Source: Psychrobacter urativorans
GTDB lineage: Bacteria > Pseudomonadota > Gammaproteobacteria > Pseudomonadales > Moraxellaceae
NCBI RefSeq assembly: GCF_904846675.1
Contig: NZ_CAJHBT010000003.1
Span: forward strand, 62,001-126,000
Direction of reading: 5' to 3'
DNA: 64,000 bases
In this document: in pieces, positions 19,168 through 28,065 of the stretch
Position numbering within the stretch: position 1 is the first letter of the stretch
Layout of the letters: the number at the start of each line of letters is the position of its first letter
Position numbers and translations under genes: made by a program
Notes under the pieces: model-generated
Database searches by the model: none
Told to the model about the DNA's origin: nothing
Seen by the model: the letters and a program-made list of their open reading frames with translations, nothing else

Positions 19168-19191
19168 GGTTGATATCTAAAACATTCTTAC
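19154..19191 (+). repeat. Perfect 12-bp inverted repeat spanning a stop codon
   Basis: GTAAGAATGTTT at 19154-19165 is the exact reverse complement of AAACATTCTTAC at 19180-19191, with a 14-base loop. The left arm holds the first base of the stop codon of the DUF697-like gene. A terminator hairpin follows 12 bases later. Confidence 0.85.
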
Positions 19192-19202
19192 ACAAAATAA
19201 AA

Positions 19203-19233
19203 ACCAGCTAAGGATAACTTGGCTGGTTTTTTT
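19203..19233 (+). terminator. Rho-independent terminator after the DUF697-like gene
   Basis: ACCAGCTAAG at 19203-19212 pairs with CTTGGCTGGT at 19218-19227 (one G-T pair) around GATAA, then seven T. Confidence 0.92.
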
Positions 19234-19421
19234 AGTTTTTGAATAAGCTTAACGATGGTGTAAGTCAAGACTCTAAAAGTGTGTAATAATCGCAGGTCAT
19301 TGCCAATACATCAAATTGGCAATGGTTATTAATTTAAAAATCTACTTTAATAAGCCTCTGACAAAAGCCATTTATAAATGCACCTTTCAGGCGATACTAA
19401 AAAACATTACAGGATCAAATC

Positions 19422-19808
19422 ATGAAAAAACTCTTAATTTCAACCGCTATGCTGGCCACACTTGCCCTGACTGGATGCGCGACCACAGGCGCAAACAACA
19501 ATGTGGGAAATACTGTCGGTACTGCGACCGATATCGGTATGAATGTATTAAAAGCCGCCATTGACAACCAATGCCGCAGTCAAATAGAAAAACAACCTGC
19601 TTGGCGCGTTGCTAGTGTTGTCATGAATGACGAACAGAAAGAGGCCATACAAAGTAAGGTTTGTGGTTGCGTGAGTGAGCAAGCACCACAACAAGTCACC
19701 ATCGTTGAATTGGGTAATGCAGCCATAGATACAGAATATAGAGCAAAGCTAGTAACTAGAGTCGTCGCTAAATCTCTACAGAGTTGTTATGCGAGCTTTA
19801 CGCAATAA
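19422..19808 (+). CDS. Small putative lipoprotein
   Basis: A 128-residue protein with a lipoprotein signal peptide: MKK, hydrophobic LLISTAMLATLAL and the lipobox LTGC with Cys at residue 19. The mature part has an Asn/Gly/Thr-rich start and four further cysteines (NQCRSQ, VCGCVSE, QSCYAS) that could form two disulfides in the periplasm. No family is recognised. AGGATCAAATC precedes the ATG. It is followed by a perfect terminator hairpin. A short decayed copy of its 3' part appears to lie near 20611, beside the reverse transcriptase gene. Confidence 0.75.
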   Translation: MKKLLISTAMLATLALTGCATTGANNNVGNTVGTATDIGMNVLKAAIDNQCRSQIEKQPAWRVASVVMNDEQKEAIQSKVCGCVSEQAPQQVTIVELGNAAIDTEYRAKLVTRVVAKSLQSCYASFTQ

Positions 19809-19839
19809 TAAGTAGCCACGTAACGAGCACATAAAAATA

Positions 19840-19867
19840 AAGCCAGCTAAGGTAGCTTAGCTGGCTT
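19840..19867 (+). terminator. Terminator hairpin after the lipoprotein gene
   Basis: AAGCCAGCTAAG at 19840-19851 pairs perfectly with CTTAGCTGGCTT at 19856-19867 around GTAG. The stem shares CCAGCTAAG with the terminator at 19203. The T-run is interrupted. Confidence 0.8.
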
Positions 19868-19938
19868 TGGTATTTTCAGATTTTTAACTATAGAAAATTG
19901 AAGGTACGAAACACTAAAAACTTATCTTTGTTATAAAT

Positions 19939-19974
19939 AAAAAGGCTAAATTCACAATGAAACCCAGCCTTTTT
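19939..19974. terminator. Second hairpin, probably the terminator of the minus-strand gene
   Basis: AAAAAGGCT at 19939-19947 pairs with AGCCTTTTT at 19966-19974. It lies 36 bases beyond the stop of the gene at 20010 on the minus strand and gives a T-run in either direction. Confidence 0.7.
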
Positions 19975-20009
19975 ACTGATATGAGATAAAACTTTTAAAA
20001 CGAAAAATT

Positions 20010-20435
20010 TTAGATTTTGTTTGTGGGAAGTGGTCTTGATGTTGATGTTGATGTTGATGTTGATGGTGTTGTATCTGGCTTTGGCTTTAAAGGTAAAGGG
20101 GCTGTTGCAGGTAAGACCATATTGCGAAAGTATTTAGAGGTACCATCGAGGGTTTTGTTAACGTCTTTGACCAAATCATCGATAACATCATCATAAACGC
20201 CGTGATTCAGCTCTTTTTCAAAAGTCGTAAAAGGATGCTTACGAGCCGCTGCTCTTACGTCAGTCACACCTTGCTTAGTATAAAAAATATTGACTCGACC
20301 ATCACTATTTAGTACACACTTTAGCTCACCCTCTTCAATCACCATCTCTATACTCTCAGGCATGAAAATATAGTCATCTACATCAAGTAGTTCTTTTTCC
20401 ACACCACGTTTTAATAACGCTTTAATATCAAACAT
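20010..20435 (-). CDS. Hypothetical protein with Ser-Thr repeat tail
   Basis: A 141-residue protein of no recognised family. Residues 1-110 look globular, starting MFDIKALLKRGVEKELLDVD and including YIFMPESIEMVIEEGELKC. The tail is Pro/Leu/Lys-rich and then STSTSTSTS before the end. That repeat is encoded by consecutive six-base units (20039-20066 on the plus strand, GATGTT-type), so unit gain or loss would stay in frame. AGGAATGTAACT precedes the ATG at 20435. Many YopX- or phage-like accessory proteins have such layouts, but I cannot assign one. Confidence 0.6.
   Translation of the reverse strand: MFDIKALLKRGVEKELLDVDDYIFMPESIEMVIEEGELKCVLNSDGRVNIFYTKQGVTDVRAAARKHPFTTFEKELNHGVYDDVIDDLVKDVNKTLDGTSKYFRNMVLPATAPLPLKPKPDTTPSTSTSTSTSRPLPTNKI
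20037..20064. repeat. Hexanucleotide tandem repeat
   Basis: About four and a half copies of the unit TTGATG, interrupted only at the right end, inside the 3' part of the gene at 20010-20435. Each unit encodes Ser-Thr on the minus strand. Confidence 0.85.
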
Positions 20436-20610
20436 AGTTACATTCCTAAAATGTTAAATTTTATAAATCTGAGACATCCAAAACGATTGTCACATAAATT
20501 ATGATTTGTTGACCTATACTACAAAAACTGACTAACTTTTTTAAGTGGCAAAGTGTAAAACTACGTTTGATATTGGAAAGAAAACGGTGCTGAGGTCGAT
20601 ATTTCTAGTA

Positions 20611-20700
20611 GTGGCTATCGTTGAATTGGATAATGTAGAACGTCGTATAAATATAGATGACGTAGCAATGACATCACCTACGAGTTGCAACATATCATAG
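20611..20700 (+). pseudogene. Possible decayed fragment of the upstream lipoprotein gene
   Basis: The plus strand reads VAIVELDNV and stops at TAG 20698-20700; the lipoprotein at 19422 has VTIVELGNA at the same distance region from its end. At DNA level ATCGTTGAATTGG plus TAATG-AG (20617-20638) matches 19701-19722 at about 20 of 22 bases. Both end with a Ser-Cys near the C-terminus. Similarity outside this block is weak, so the call is tentative. Confidence 0.35.
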
Positions 20701-20785
20701 TAAGCATAGTTTCTACTGAGTAATAGCTATGCCAGTTAGTTTTACGTATGATGTAGTAGGTTAATACGTCACATATTTACTTAAT

Positions 20786-22309
20786 CTATGTTGTTTCTCG
20801 CACCCATTTAGCAACCCATCTATCTAGTGGTAACGGAGCAGTCTGCTCTGTGAGTTTTAGCCAATGGTCTCTCTCGTCTTTTGCTAAAATTTGAGCAGCC
20901 CTCAGTATTGCCAGCCTATCTTTGTTGTTGACCTCATATAAATCTTCTTTTTTACTTCTAATCCACGATATATTTTTAAGTAATATAGCAGCTTGAGACT
21001 GACTATTGATACTGGATTTCTCAAAAATAAACTTTCTCAAAAGACTAATATTAAGTAGATGTACGTTTCTAGAAATATACCATTCAAACCAAATTTTGAA
21101 TAAATCTCTATCAATAAAACTAGACTCAGATAATTGAATTATTGAATCTTTCCACCTCTCAACAAAATCTTCATTACTAACTTTATCCAAATATAAAAAT
21201 ACATCATTTACTACTGGTAGGAAAAACTCAAAATTACTAAATATTAATTCTGCAGACTCACTAATACTATAGTTTTTCGATTTCCTTAAGAAGTATCTAG
21301 CTATTCCTAAATCTAAATACTTTCTTTCTAGAATCTTTTGAGATATCAAGTTCATTTGCTCGCCGAACCGCTCTACATCATCAGTTATACATTCTTCAAG
21401 CTCTTCAATCTCATTTGAATATGGATTATAAACCTCAAGCTTTTTAAAAATTTCAGTTTTTTCTAATTCATAATGATTATGCAATATCTCTTCAATATAA
21501 GTAGAACAGTCAGTAATTTCTGTTTTATCAGTAGCTATAGTTAAGCGATGATTTTTATATAGATATAAAGTTAAGTCTTCAAGCACAGAAACTAGTTCAT
21601 CTTTATTGTCTGAAAATATTCTATAATCGTCTACATATCTAGTATGTTTTAGGCCTTTGTTGATTATGAATTCATCTATATCTATTAGTATAGCCTCTGC
21701 CATTACAACACTGGCAGCTGGCCCTACAGGAACACCTTGAGAAGTTTTACCATTTAACTTCGAAAGAAAGTTTTCCACATCATTAGCTATATTACTTAAC
21801 GATGAATCTGAAAACTCTATGGCATTATTCAATCTGTGAAGATATATTTGATTATAAAAATCAGTTATATCCGTAGAAAGGACATATTCATGCGTTGAAG
21901 CCAAAAATTCTGAATTTTCAACATAATTACTAAATCCATTTCCCTCAGCAAAAAAGCTACCGTCTTTAAGGTCAATTCTATATGAACAAGCTATATTTAA
22001 CTCCCTTGAAGGTCGCTTACTTTCTACGGCATCAGCTACAGTGTATGCTAGAGCTGTATAAACTAAAGTGCTTAATGGATCAAGCTGTTGGACGATTCTA
22101 AATCCACCCTTAGGTTTCATAGAAGTAGATGTGGTTGGGCTAGCTACAAATATCTTGCTGATATTAGTTGAAGAAAGCTCTTTTTTGACACTATCCCATG
22201 AGTGCCATAATGCACTGTATTCTTGAGATTTAGGGAAAAAATCTGAATCGTAATACCTCTCAATATGTTTTTTCGCAAACTCTAAAGAATCATCAGATAA
22301 AAGACTCAT
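20786..22309 (-). CDS. Reverse transcriptase of the UG/Abi (defence-associated) type
   Basis: A 507-residue protein with a reverse-transcriptase core in its first half. The finger segment PKGGFRIVQQLDPLSTLVY (about residues 66-84) is followed by motif A STDITDFYNQIY (Asp147), motif B SQGVPVGPAASVVMAEAIL (about 190-208), the catalytic RYVDDYRIF (Asp227, Asp228) and LTIATDKTEI. The C-terminal 240 residues are helical with no known domain, as in UG/Abi-class enzymes (AbiA, AbiK, DRT types), which protect against phages. There is no group II intron maturase or HNH domain and no obvious retron msr/msd next to it. GGAG eight bases upstream supports the start. The gene is clearly richer in A/T than uvrB beside it, suggesting horizontal acquisition. 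The exact UG subgroup is not resolved. Confidence 0.85.
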   Translation of the reverse strand: MSLLSDDSLEFAKKHIERYYDSDFFPKSQEYSALWHSWDSVKKELSSTNISKIFVASPTTSTSMKPKGGFRIVQQLDPLSTLVYTALAYTVADAVESKRPSRELNIACSYRIDLKDGSFFAEGNGFSNYVENSEFLASTHEYVLSTDITDFYNQIYLHRLNNAIEFSDSSLSNIANDVENFLSKLNGKTSQGVPVGPAASVVMAEAILIDIDEFIINKGLKHTRYVDDYRIFSDNKDELVSVLEDLTLYLYKNHRLTIATDKTEITDCSTYIEEILHNHYELEKTEIFKKLEVYNPYSNEIEELEECITDDVERFGEQMNLISQKILERKYLDLGIARYFLRKSKNYSISESAELIFSNFEFFLPVVNDVFLYLDKVSNEDFVERWKDSIIQLSESSFIDRDLFKIWFEWYISRNVHLLNISLLRKFIFEKSSINSQSQAAILLKNISWIRSKKEDLYEVNNKDRLAILRAAQILAKDERDHWLKLTEQTAPLPLDRWVAKWVRETT

Positions 22310-22560
22310 TATTCTTCTCCAAAATGGTAATTTTTCAAAAAATAATCATAGCATAGTTTATTTATTTGAAGCGATTTAGTATATAACCTACTTAAAGCAG
22401 TAAAACAACATAAAGAGTTTAGTTTTAATGAAACTCTCTAACCAGAATAACCTTAGACATAATAGTATTTTTGGTTTCTAGTGAAGGTTAAGTGAACACT
22501 TACTACATTTGATTATAAGAAAATTTGTATCTTAGAAAAACTTATAGCATTTGTCTGAGT
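22310..22560 (-). other. Noncoding leader of the reverse transcriptase gene; candidate ncRNA region
   Basis: About 250 A/T-rich bases without a gene. It holds a hairpin AGAGTTT-10 bases-AAACTCT (22414-22437) and the palindrome TAAGTGAACACTTA (22489-22502). Several defence reverse transcriptases use a noncoding RNA beside the gene as template, so this is the first place to look for one. No RNA can be proved from sequence alone. Confidence 0.35.
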
Positions 22561-22595
22561 TAAAAAAAAGCGGGTTACGCACCTGTTAACCCGCC
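22561..22595 (-). terminator. Rho-independent terminator after uvrB
   Basis: GCGGGTT at 22570-22576 pairs with AACCCGC at 22588-22594; on the minus strand the stem is followed by eight T. It lies 30 bases after the uvrB stop. Confidence 0.9.
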
Positions 22596-22624
22596 CTACA
22601 ATTCTTACACTCTACTCTATACTT

Positions 22625-24736
22625 CTAAATCAAATGCGCCTTTAATTCCAACACCTTATCGCGAGTTTTCGCCGCATCCTCAAACTTCAAGTCACGTGAC
22701 ATCTGCTTCATCAGCTTCTCAAGACGATTGATTTCTTTGGCTAACAAATCCGGACTGCGTAAGATGCTGATATCGACATCAGGCAGATTACTTTTGACTG
22801 GAATGGCTTGGTTGTCATTGGCATCAAGGTCTTCACCGGTATCGATTTTATCAGTGATACTACGGCGTGCGCCCCTTGGCGTGATGTTATGCTCAAGGTT
22901 AAAGGCCACTTGCTTTTCGCGGCGACGGTCCGTCTCATCTATCGCTTTTTGCATACTGTTGGTAATACGATCGGCATAAAGAATCGCCTTACCATTAATA
23001 TGACGCGCAGCCCGACCAATGGTCTGAATCAGCGCACGCTCAGAGCGCAAGAAGCCCTCTTTATCCGCATCAAATATCGCCACCAATGAGACTTCGGGCA
23101 TATCAAGGCCTTCACGTAGCAAGTTAATGCCGACCAGCACATCATGCACGCCCGTACGCAGCTCATGGATAATCTGCATGCGCTCAAGGGTATCAATATC
23201 AGAATGTAGATAAGCGACTTTGACATCGTATTCTTTGAGATAACTGGTCAAATCCTCCGACATACGCTTGGTCAAAGTAGTGATTAATACCCGCTCATCT
23301 TTTTCACGGCGTTTTCCAATCTCCGATAGCACATCATCGACTTGTGTCAGTACTGGACGAATTTCAATCTCGGGGTCAATCAGTCCGGTTGGACGCACCA
23401 CTTGCTCGACCACTTGTTCACTATGCTCCAGCTCATACAATGCAGGGGTGGCACTGACATAAATAGTCGTGGGCTTAATACGCTCCCATTCTTCAAACTT
23501 CATCGGACGGTTATTCATCGCGCTGGGCAAACGGAAACCATAATTGACCAAGTTCTCTTTACGCGATCTATCACCTTTATACATTGCACCAATTTGCGAA
23601 ACTGTCACGTGTGATTCATCAAGGAACAGCAAGGCATCCTCTGGAATATAATCAAACAGCGTCGGCGGCGCTTCCCCTGAGGGACGACCGGATAAATGCT
23701 GTGAGTAGTTCTCAATACCGTTACAGTAGCCAAGCTGCTGAATCATCTCAAGGTCATACTGAGTACGCTCTTTTAGACGCTGCGCCTCAACCAGTTTATT
23801 ATTATCACGGAAATATTCTAAACGAGGCTCAAGCTCATCACGGATAGTATGGGTTGCCGCCTCTAGCTTATTGCGCGGGGTCACATAATGCGACTTTGGA
23901 TAAATAGTAATACGCGGCACACTACGTACGGTTTTACCGGTTAACGGGTCAAACCAAGTTATTTTTTCTACTTCATCATCGAATAGATGCACGCGCACGG
24001 CGAGCTGCTCCGACTCTGCCGGATAGATATCTAATATCTCCCCGCGCAAGCGATAAGTACCACGGCCAAAGTCCAACTCATTGCGCATATATTGCATTTC
24101 AACCAAGCGCTTAATGATTGCCGTGCGATCAACCTTATCTCCAACCACGATATGTAGTAGCATTTTTAGATAACTTTCTGGATCACCCAAACCATAAATG
24201 CACGATACCGAGGCGATAATAATCGCATCACGGCGCTCTAGTAAGGCACGGGTGGCAGACAGGCGCATTTGGTCAATATGATCATTAATGGCACTGTCTT
24301 TTTCAATAAAAGTATCACTAGCGGCGACATAAGCTTCGGGCTGATAATAGTCATAATAGCTGACGAAATACTCGACCGCGTTGTTCGGAAAGAACGCTTT
24401 AAATTCGCCATACAGCTGCGCCGCTAGGGTTTTATTATGCGCCATAATAATGGTTGGCTTCTGACAGGCACTGATGACTTTTGCCATGGTGTAAGTCTTA
24501 CCAGAGCCAGTCACTCCCAGCAATAGCTGCTCATCCATTCCCGCATTGATACCTTCTACCAACTTCTCAATCGCCTGTGGCTGATCGCCTGCCGGTTCAA
24601 ACTCAGTCACCATCTCAAAGGCGCGGCTTGATATTTGCGTTCCTGACGCATTAACACCACTAATTTCAGCTTCGCCTTGGAGCTGAGTGGCCAATTGATT
24701 TAACTGACGCGAAGAGCGCGGTTCGGGCATACGCAT
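22625..24736 (-). CDS. uvrB: Excinuclease ABC subunit B
   Basis: A 703-residue UvrB, the damage-verifying helicase-like subunit of nucleotide excision repair. Walker [14 protein letters not shown], the beta-hairpin [14 protein letters not shown], the DEAD-like LFLDESH, motif [10 protein letters not shown] and the C-terminal UVR domain ([18 protein letters not shown]) are all present. The N-terminus is about 40 residues longer than usual before [14 protein letters not shown]; an internal ATG at residue 42 matches the common start, but AAGAAGAAAG before 24736 favours the long form. It is monocistronic. The reverse transcriptase gene lies directly downstream beyond the terminator. Confidence 0.96.
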   Translation of the reverse strand: MRMPEPRSSRQLNQLATQLQGEAEISGVNASGTQISSRAFEMVTEFEPAGDQPQAIEKLVEGINAGMDEQLLLGVTGSGKTYTMAKVISACQKPTIIMAHNKTLAAQLYGEFKAFFPNNAVEYFVSYYDYYQPEAYVAASDTFIEKDSAINDHIDQMRLSATRALLERRDAIIIASVSCIYGLGDPESYLKMLLHIVVGDKVDRTAIIKRLVEMQYMRNELDFGRGTYRLRGEILDIYPAESEQLAVRVHLFDDEVEKITWFDPLTGKTVRSVPRITIYPKSHYVTPRNKLEAATHTIRDELEPRLEYFRDNNKLVEAQRLKERTQYDLEMIQQLGYCNGIENYSQHLSGRPSGEAPPTLFDYIPEDALLFLDESHVTVSQIGAMYKGDRSRKENLVNYGFRLPSAMNNRPMKFEEWERIKPTTIYVSATPALYELEHSEQVVEQVVRPTGLIDPEIEIRPVLTQVDDVLSEIGKRREKDERVLITTLTKRMSEDLTSYLKEYDVKVAYLHSDIDTLERMQIIHELRTGVHDVLVGINLLREGLDMPEVSLVAIFDADKEGFLRSERALIQTIGRAARHINGKAILYADRITNSMQKAIDETDRRREKQVAFNLEHNITPRGARRSITDKIDTGEDLDANDNQAIPVKSNLPDVDISILRSPDLLAKEINRLEKLMKQMSRDLKFEDAAKTRDKVLELKAHLI

Positions 24737-25259
24737 AATGGCTTTCTTCTTCTTAAGGTTTATACCAATGTGGGGGCTAAACCCCTGTTTTTAAAGTAAG
24801 CCTTGGGTATTTATCGTTAAGATCAGCTGTTAAATTACAGTGTATAAAAGAACCTATTAAACGGACTGTTTTACTCCTATTCATTCCAAGTAACAACCAT
24901 GAAAACCTTAACTAATTATATCTTTAATACTCTGCTGACTGAATAAAATTTGAGCAAAAATGGCGTCACAATCGGTCGACACTTACAAAGATTTTCACGT
25001 TTAACAAAGTCGTTACACGACCACTTAACAAAGCCTAACGCACAGGGGTTCAATCATGGGCACAAGCTGCTATTATTAATACTGAATTGATTAGCAGTAT
25101 AAGCAATTACTTAGCCTATCAACTTATCACAGCTTCGCATTAAGAAACTTGATAAAAAGAAAGGTTCCTGATTGTCTTACAATAGTTTATTTAAAACAAT
25201 ATTTTTAAAATAAAAGTTTAAAGCAACCTTTAATTAATAATTAAATAATGGAGCAAAAT
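24737..25259. other. Intergenic region between divergent uvrB and dps
   Basis: About 520 bases, A/T-rich, with no credible coding frame. It must contain both promoters. TTAACAAAG occurs twice (near 25000 and 25026) around GTCG-TTACA-CGAC, a small operator-like arrangement; no OxyR or Fur site can be claimed by eye. Confidence 0.5.
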
Positions 25260-25742
25260 ATGAGAGAACGTTACGCAAGTGGTATAAACGACGACACCGC
25301 TAAGAAAATGGTAGACCTACTAAACTCTAACCTAGCCAACTTAATCGATTTGAGTATGGATAGCAAACAGTGTCATTGGAATCTACAAGGCACTGGATTT
25401 ATCGGTGTGCATCAATTACTTGACGATACCTATGACCGCCTGACTGAGGCTTTTGACACTGTCGCTGAACGCATCGTTATCCTTGGCGGCAAGGCTAATG
25501 GTATCTCTAAGCGTGTCGTTGAGGACTCTATCTTAAAGACTTATCCTACTGATATAACTGAAGTGGATCAGCACGTTCGTGAGCTTACCAATCGCTATAA
25601 GACAATTGCAGCATCATTGCGTGAAGCGATCGATACCGCTGGTGACGCTGGTGATGAAGATACCGCTGATTTATTGACTGAAGTTAGCCGTACTATTGAT
25701 AAAGATGCTTGGTTTATCGGTGCCAATGCGCCAAAAAAATAA
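25260..25742 (+). CDS. dps: Dps-family ferritin-like DNA-protection protein
   Basis: A 160-residue Dps. It forms dodecamers that oxidise and store iron and protect DNA during oxidative stress. The ferroxidase ligands are all present: His in CHWNLQGTGF, His and Asp in VHQLLDD, and Asp/Glu in AFDTVAERI. The N-terminus is short and carries one Lys pair, so DNA binding would be weaker than in E. coli Dps. GGAG at 25250-25253 is well placed for the ATG at 25260, while the in-frame ATG at 25248 has no ribosome binding site. A second Dps-type gene lies at 53061. Confidence 0.9.
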   Translation: MRERYASGINDDTAKKMVDLLNSNLANLIDLSMDSKQCHWNLQGTGFIGVHQLLDDTYDRLTEAFDTVAERIVILGGKANGISKRVVEDSILKTYPTDITEVDQHVRELTNRYKTIAASLREAIDTAGDAGDEDTADLLTEVSRTIDKDAWFIGANAPKK

Positions 25743-25789
25743 GACTCTTTTAATCTAGTATAAAGTTAGAACATTAAAAGCAGTAAAAG

Positions 25790-25822
25790 AAAAAAGGTCA
25801 CCAATTATGGTGACCTTTTTTT
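25790..25822 (+). terminator. Rho-independent terminator after dps
   Basis: AAAAAGGTCACC ending at 25802 pairs with GGTGACCTTTTT from 25809 around AATTAT, with a following T-run. Confidence 0.93.
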
Positions 25823-25998
25823 ATGCATTAAATTTTTTACTGGGTGAAAATAAATAAAATCGAACCTACTCGCCTGCTTGTCGCGCATAATTACTCGCCT
25901 CCGTATTAAGTGGTACAAATTATCTTGGATATTATCAATCATACGATGCTCGCGTTTTTATACGATGCAGACGGTTTGAGGACTGGCTATTGATCGGA

Positions 25999-27069
25999 CT
26001 ATGCATTTTCAGGTAAGCATAAAATATCAGCATTAGGCACCGATAACGTCAGAATCGCTTCCTGAAACATTGGATTAGCACGGAATTTATTTTCTACAGT
26101 TTCAAGCTTTTGTGCGACGTTTTCTTCTTGTTGATTACCTATGAAGTCTACCGCTGCAACCATAAATATTTTCTTAGGCCCTACCCACTCTAAATGCAGA
26201 TACGATACGCTATCAATATCTGGATGATCCAGCAGCTCACCTAAGATATAGCAATGCATTCTATCGGATACTCTATGTCCAACCAAAAAGTCACGGTTGC
26301 GACTGATTAAAAATATCGCGACCGCCCCTAGTAATATGCCCACAATGATAGAACCCAGCGCATCCCAAAATGGCTGACCGGTATAAGCATGCATACCCAT
26401 CGCAATAGCAGCAATGACTAGACCTAACACGGCAGATGAATCCTCAAAGAACACCCCGCGCAAGGTTGGGTTGGAGGTATCAACCACATAATCTATCGCG
26501 CTCATATTAAGTGCTTCGCCATGCTGCTTACTCTGACGATAGGCTTGTAATAATGAGAATCCTTCGAGCACAAATGCCACCGCTAACACAATAAAGCCGA
26601 TGGTGTAACTGGTCTCAGTCTCAGCGGCATTCCATTCTGTAATACCGGTATAGATAGAGACGATAGAGCCGGCCATAAATACGCCAAAAGCGGCAATCAT
26701 CGACCAGACATACGACTCTTTGCCATAGCCTAATGGGTGGCTTTTATCCGCAGGTTTGACCGACTTTTTTTCTGCAATAAGTAAAAAAATACCGTTGCCG
26801 CTATCTGCCCATGAATGTGCAGCTTCTGCAATCATAGAGGCTGAACCAGTCATAAAAGCAGCGACAGATTTAGCGACAGCAATAAGAAGGTTGGCCCCAA
26901 CTGCGATTATTACTGTGGTCAGTGAACTGGATTTTTTATCATCATCAGCGCCAGTATTATCATCATTTTTAGAGTTTAATTCACCCGCCCCGCGACCGCG
27001 AGACGTAGATGCTTTGGGCTTGGTAGTAAGATGAAGTTGCGGATTAGCGACAGATGGTTTTAAGCTCAT
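25999..27069 (-). CDS. Cation diffusion facilitator (CDF) family transporter, ZnT9-like
   Basis: A 356-residue membrane transporter of the CDF family. After a polar 48-residue N-terminus come six helices; the metal site appears in EAAHSWADSGNG (HxxxD) and in VFFEDSSAVLGLVIAA. HPLGYGKESYVWSMIAAFG is the loop typical of the ZnT9-like subgroup. A cytoplasmic domain of about 85 residues follows and carries FMVAAVDFI. Metal identity (Zn, Fe, Mn or Co) is not readable. The start has only a weak ribosome binding site. It is probably monocistronic. Confidence 0.87.
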   Translation of the reverse strand: MSLKPSVANPQLHLTTKPKASTSRGRGAGELNSKNDDNTGADDDKKSSSLTTVIIAVGANLLIAVAKSVAAFMTGSASMIAEAAHSWADSGNGIFLLIAEKKSVKPADKSHPLGYGKESYVWSMIAAFGVFMAGSIVSIYTGITEWNAAETETSYTIGFIVLAVAFVLEGFSLLQAYRQSKQHGEALNMSAIDYVVDTSNPTLRGVFFEDSSAVLGLVIAAIAMGMHAYTGQPFWDALGSIIVGILLGAVAIFLISRNRDFLVGHRVSDRMHCYILGELLDHPDIDSVSYLHLEWVGPKKIFMVAAVDFIGNQQEENVAQKLETVENKFRANPMFQEAILTLSVPNADILCLPENA

Positions 27070-27364
27070 ACTGGACTCAGTAAAATGATGGTTTTACAGT
27101 AGAGTGCAAACATTATGGTAATGGTACTGTGGCAATCTAACTAAGCGTCGCGATTTTGATCAACTAGATACAGCCTACTCTTAATTTATTAATACCGTCT
27201 TATTATGCTTCCACTATATATACTGCTTATTAACGGTTATTCATCAACGCTTACTAGTTAATAGCTATTTGTTAATACTTTAAGCCGTTTAAGTTAATCG
27301 ATACCACTTAACCTATCAGTAACTTTTAATGAGTCGTTGTTTGGCTTTTAAGTATTACAGATGG

Positions 27365-27931
27365 TTAACGATCTGTTTTTTTGGTGTTGTGGTCGTGGTT
27401 ATTTGCCAGCTCGCCGACCATGTCGGCAATGTCACAACTGGGACGACTTGAAGATTCCATATGCTGACGTTTACGCTCGATAGCGGCATCAAAGCGGCAC
27501 TGGCGCATCGGTGTGTTAAGTTTGAGCGGTGGAACAGGTGTTGGCTTGCCATTATCATCAATGGCAATCATAGTGAAATAGCAGCTATTGGTATGGCGAA
27601 TCGTACGTGCACGCACATCTTCTGCTTCAACGCGGATGCCGATTTCCATAGACGTTCTGCCGACATAGTTGACACTGGCAGCAAAAGTGACCAGCTCACC
27701 AACATAAATAGGCTCGCGGAACATCACTTGATCGACCGATAAGGTAACGACATAACTACCGCTATAACGACTGGCGCAAGCATAAGCAACTTGGTCGAGC
27801 ATCTTTAGTAGATCGCCACCATGGACGTTACCAATGAAGTTTGCCATATCGGGGGTCATTAGTACCGACATGTATAATTCGTGATTTAAAGGGGCTTTTT
27901 TGGCGGTTGAAGTAGTGTTGTATTGAGGCAT
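27365..27931 (-). CDS. Acyl-CoA thioesterase, hotdog fold, YciA-like
   Basis: A 188-residue hotdog thioesterase. The active-site helix is NFIGNVHGGDLLKMLDQVAY with the catalytic Asp, followed by SVDQVMFREPIYVGELV and GRTSMEIGIRVEAED, the pattern of the YciA/BFIT-type acyl-CoA thioesterases. The last 45 residues are hydrophilic and lie outside the fold. AAGGACTGCC precedes the ATG. The enzyme would hydrolyse acyl-CoA thioesters in the cytoplasm; chain-length preference is unknown. Confidence 0.88.
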   Translation of the reverse strand: MPQYNTTSTAKKAPLNHELYMSVLMTPDMANFIGNVHGGDLLKMLDQVAYACASRYSGSYVVTLSVDQVMFREPIYVGELVTFAASVNYVGRTSMEIGIRVEAEDVRARTIRHTNSCYFTMIAIDDNGKPTPVPPLKLNTPMRQCRFDAAIERKRQHMESSSRPSCDIADMVGELANNHDHNTKKTDR

Positions 27932-28065
27932 GGCAGTCCTTACTATTGTATGAGTCCATTAATATAACGGCTTTGAGTGTAGCGCACATTAAGGGCTCTT
28001 TGATAGTTCTTCTTAAAGGAAAGCCTGATTATTCCTACATTTACCTTCGATTAAACAGATAAATT

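Noticed and set aside
20786-22309. RT as part of a group II intron or classical retron
   Set aside because: No maturase or HNH domain follows the RT core, no intron 5'/3' ends are seen, and no msr/msd inverted repeats flank the gene.
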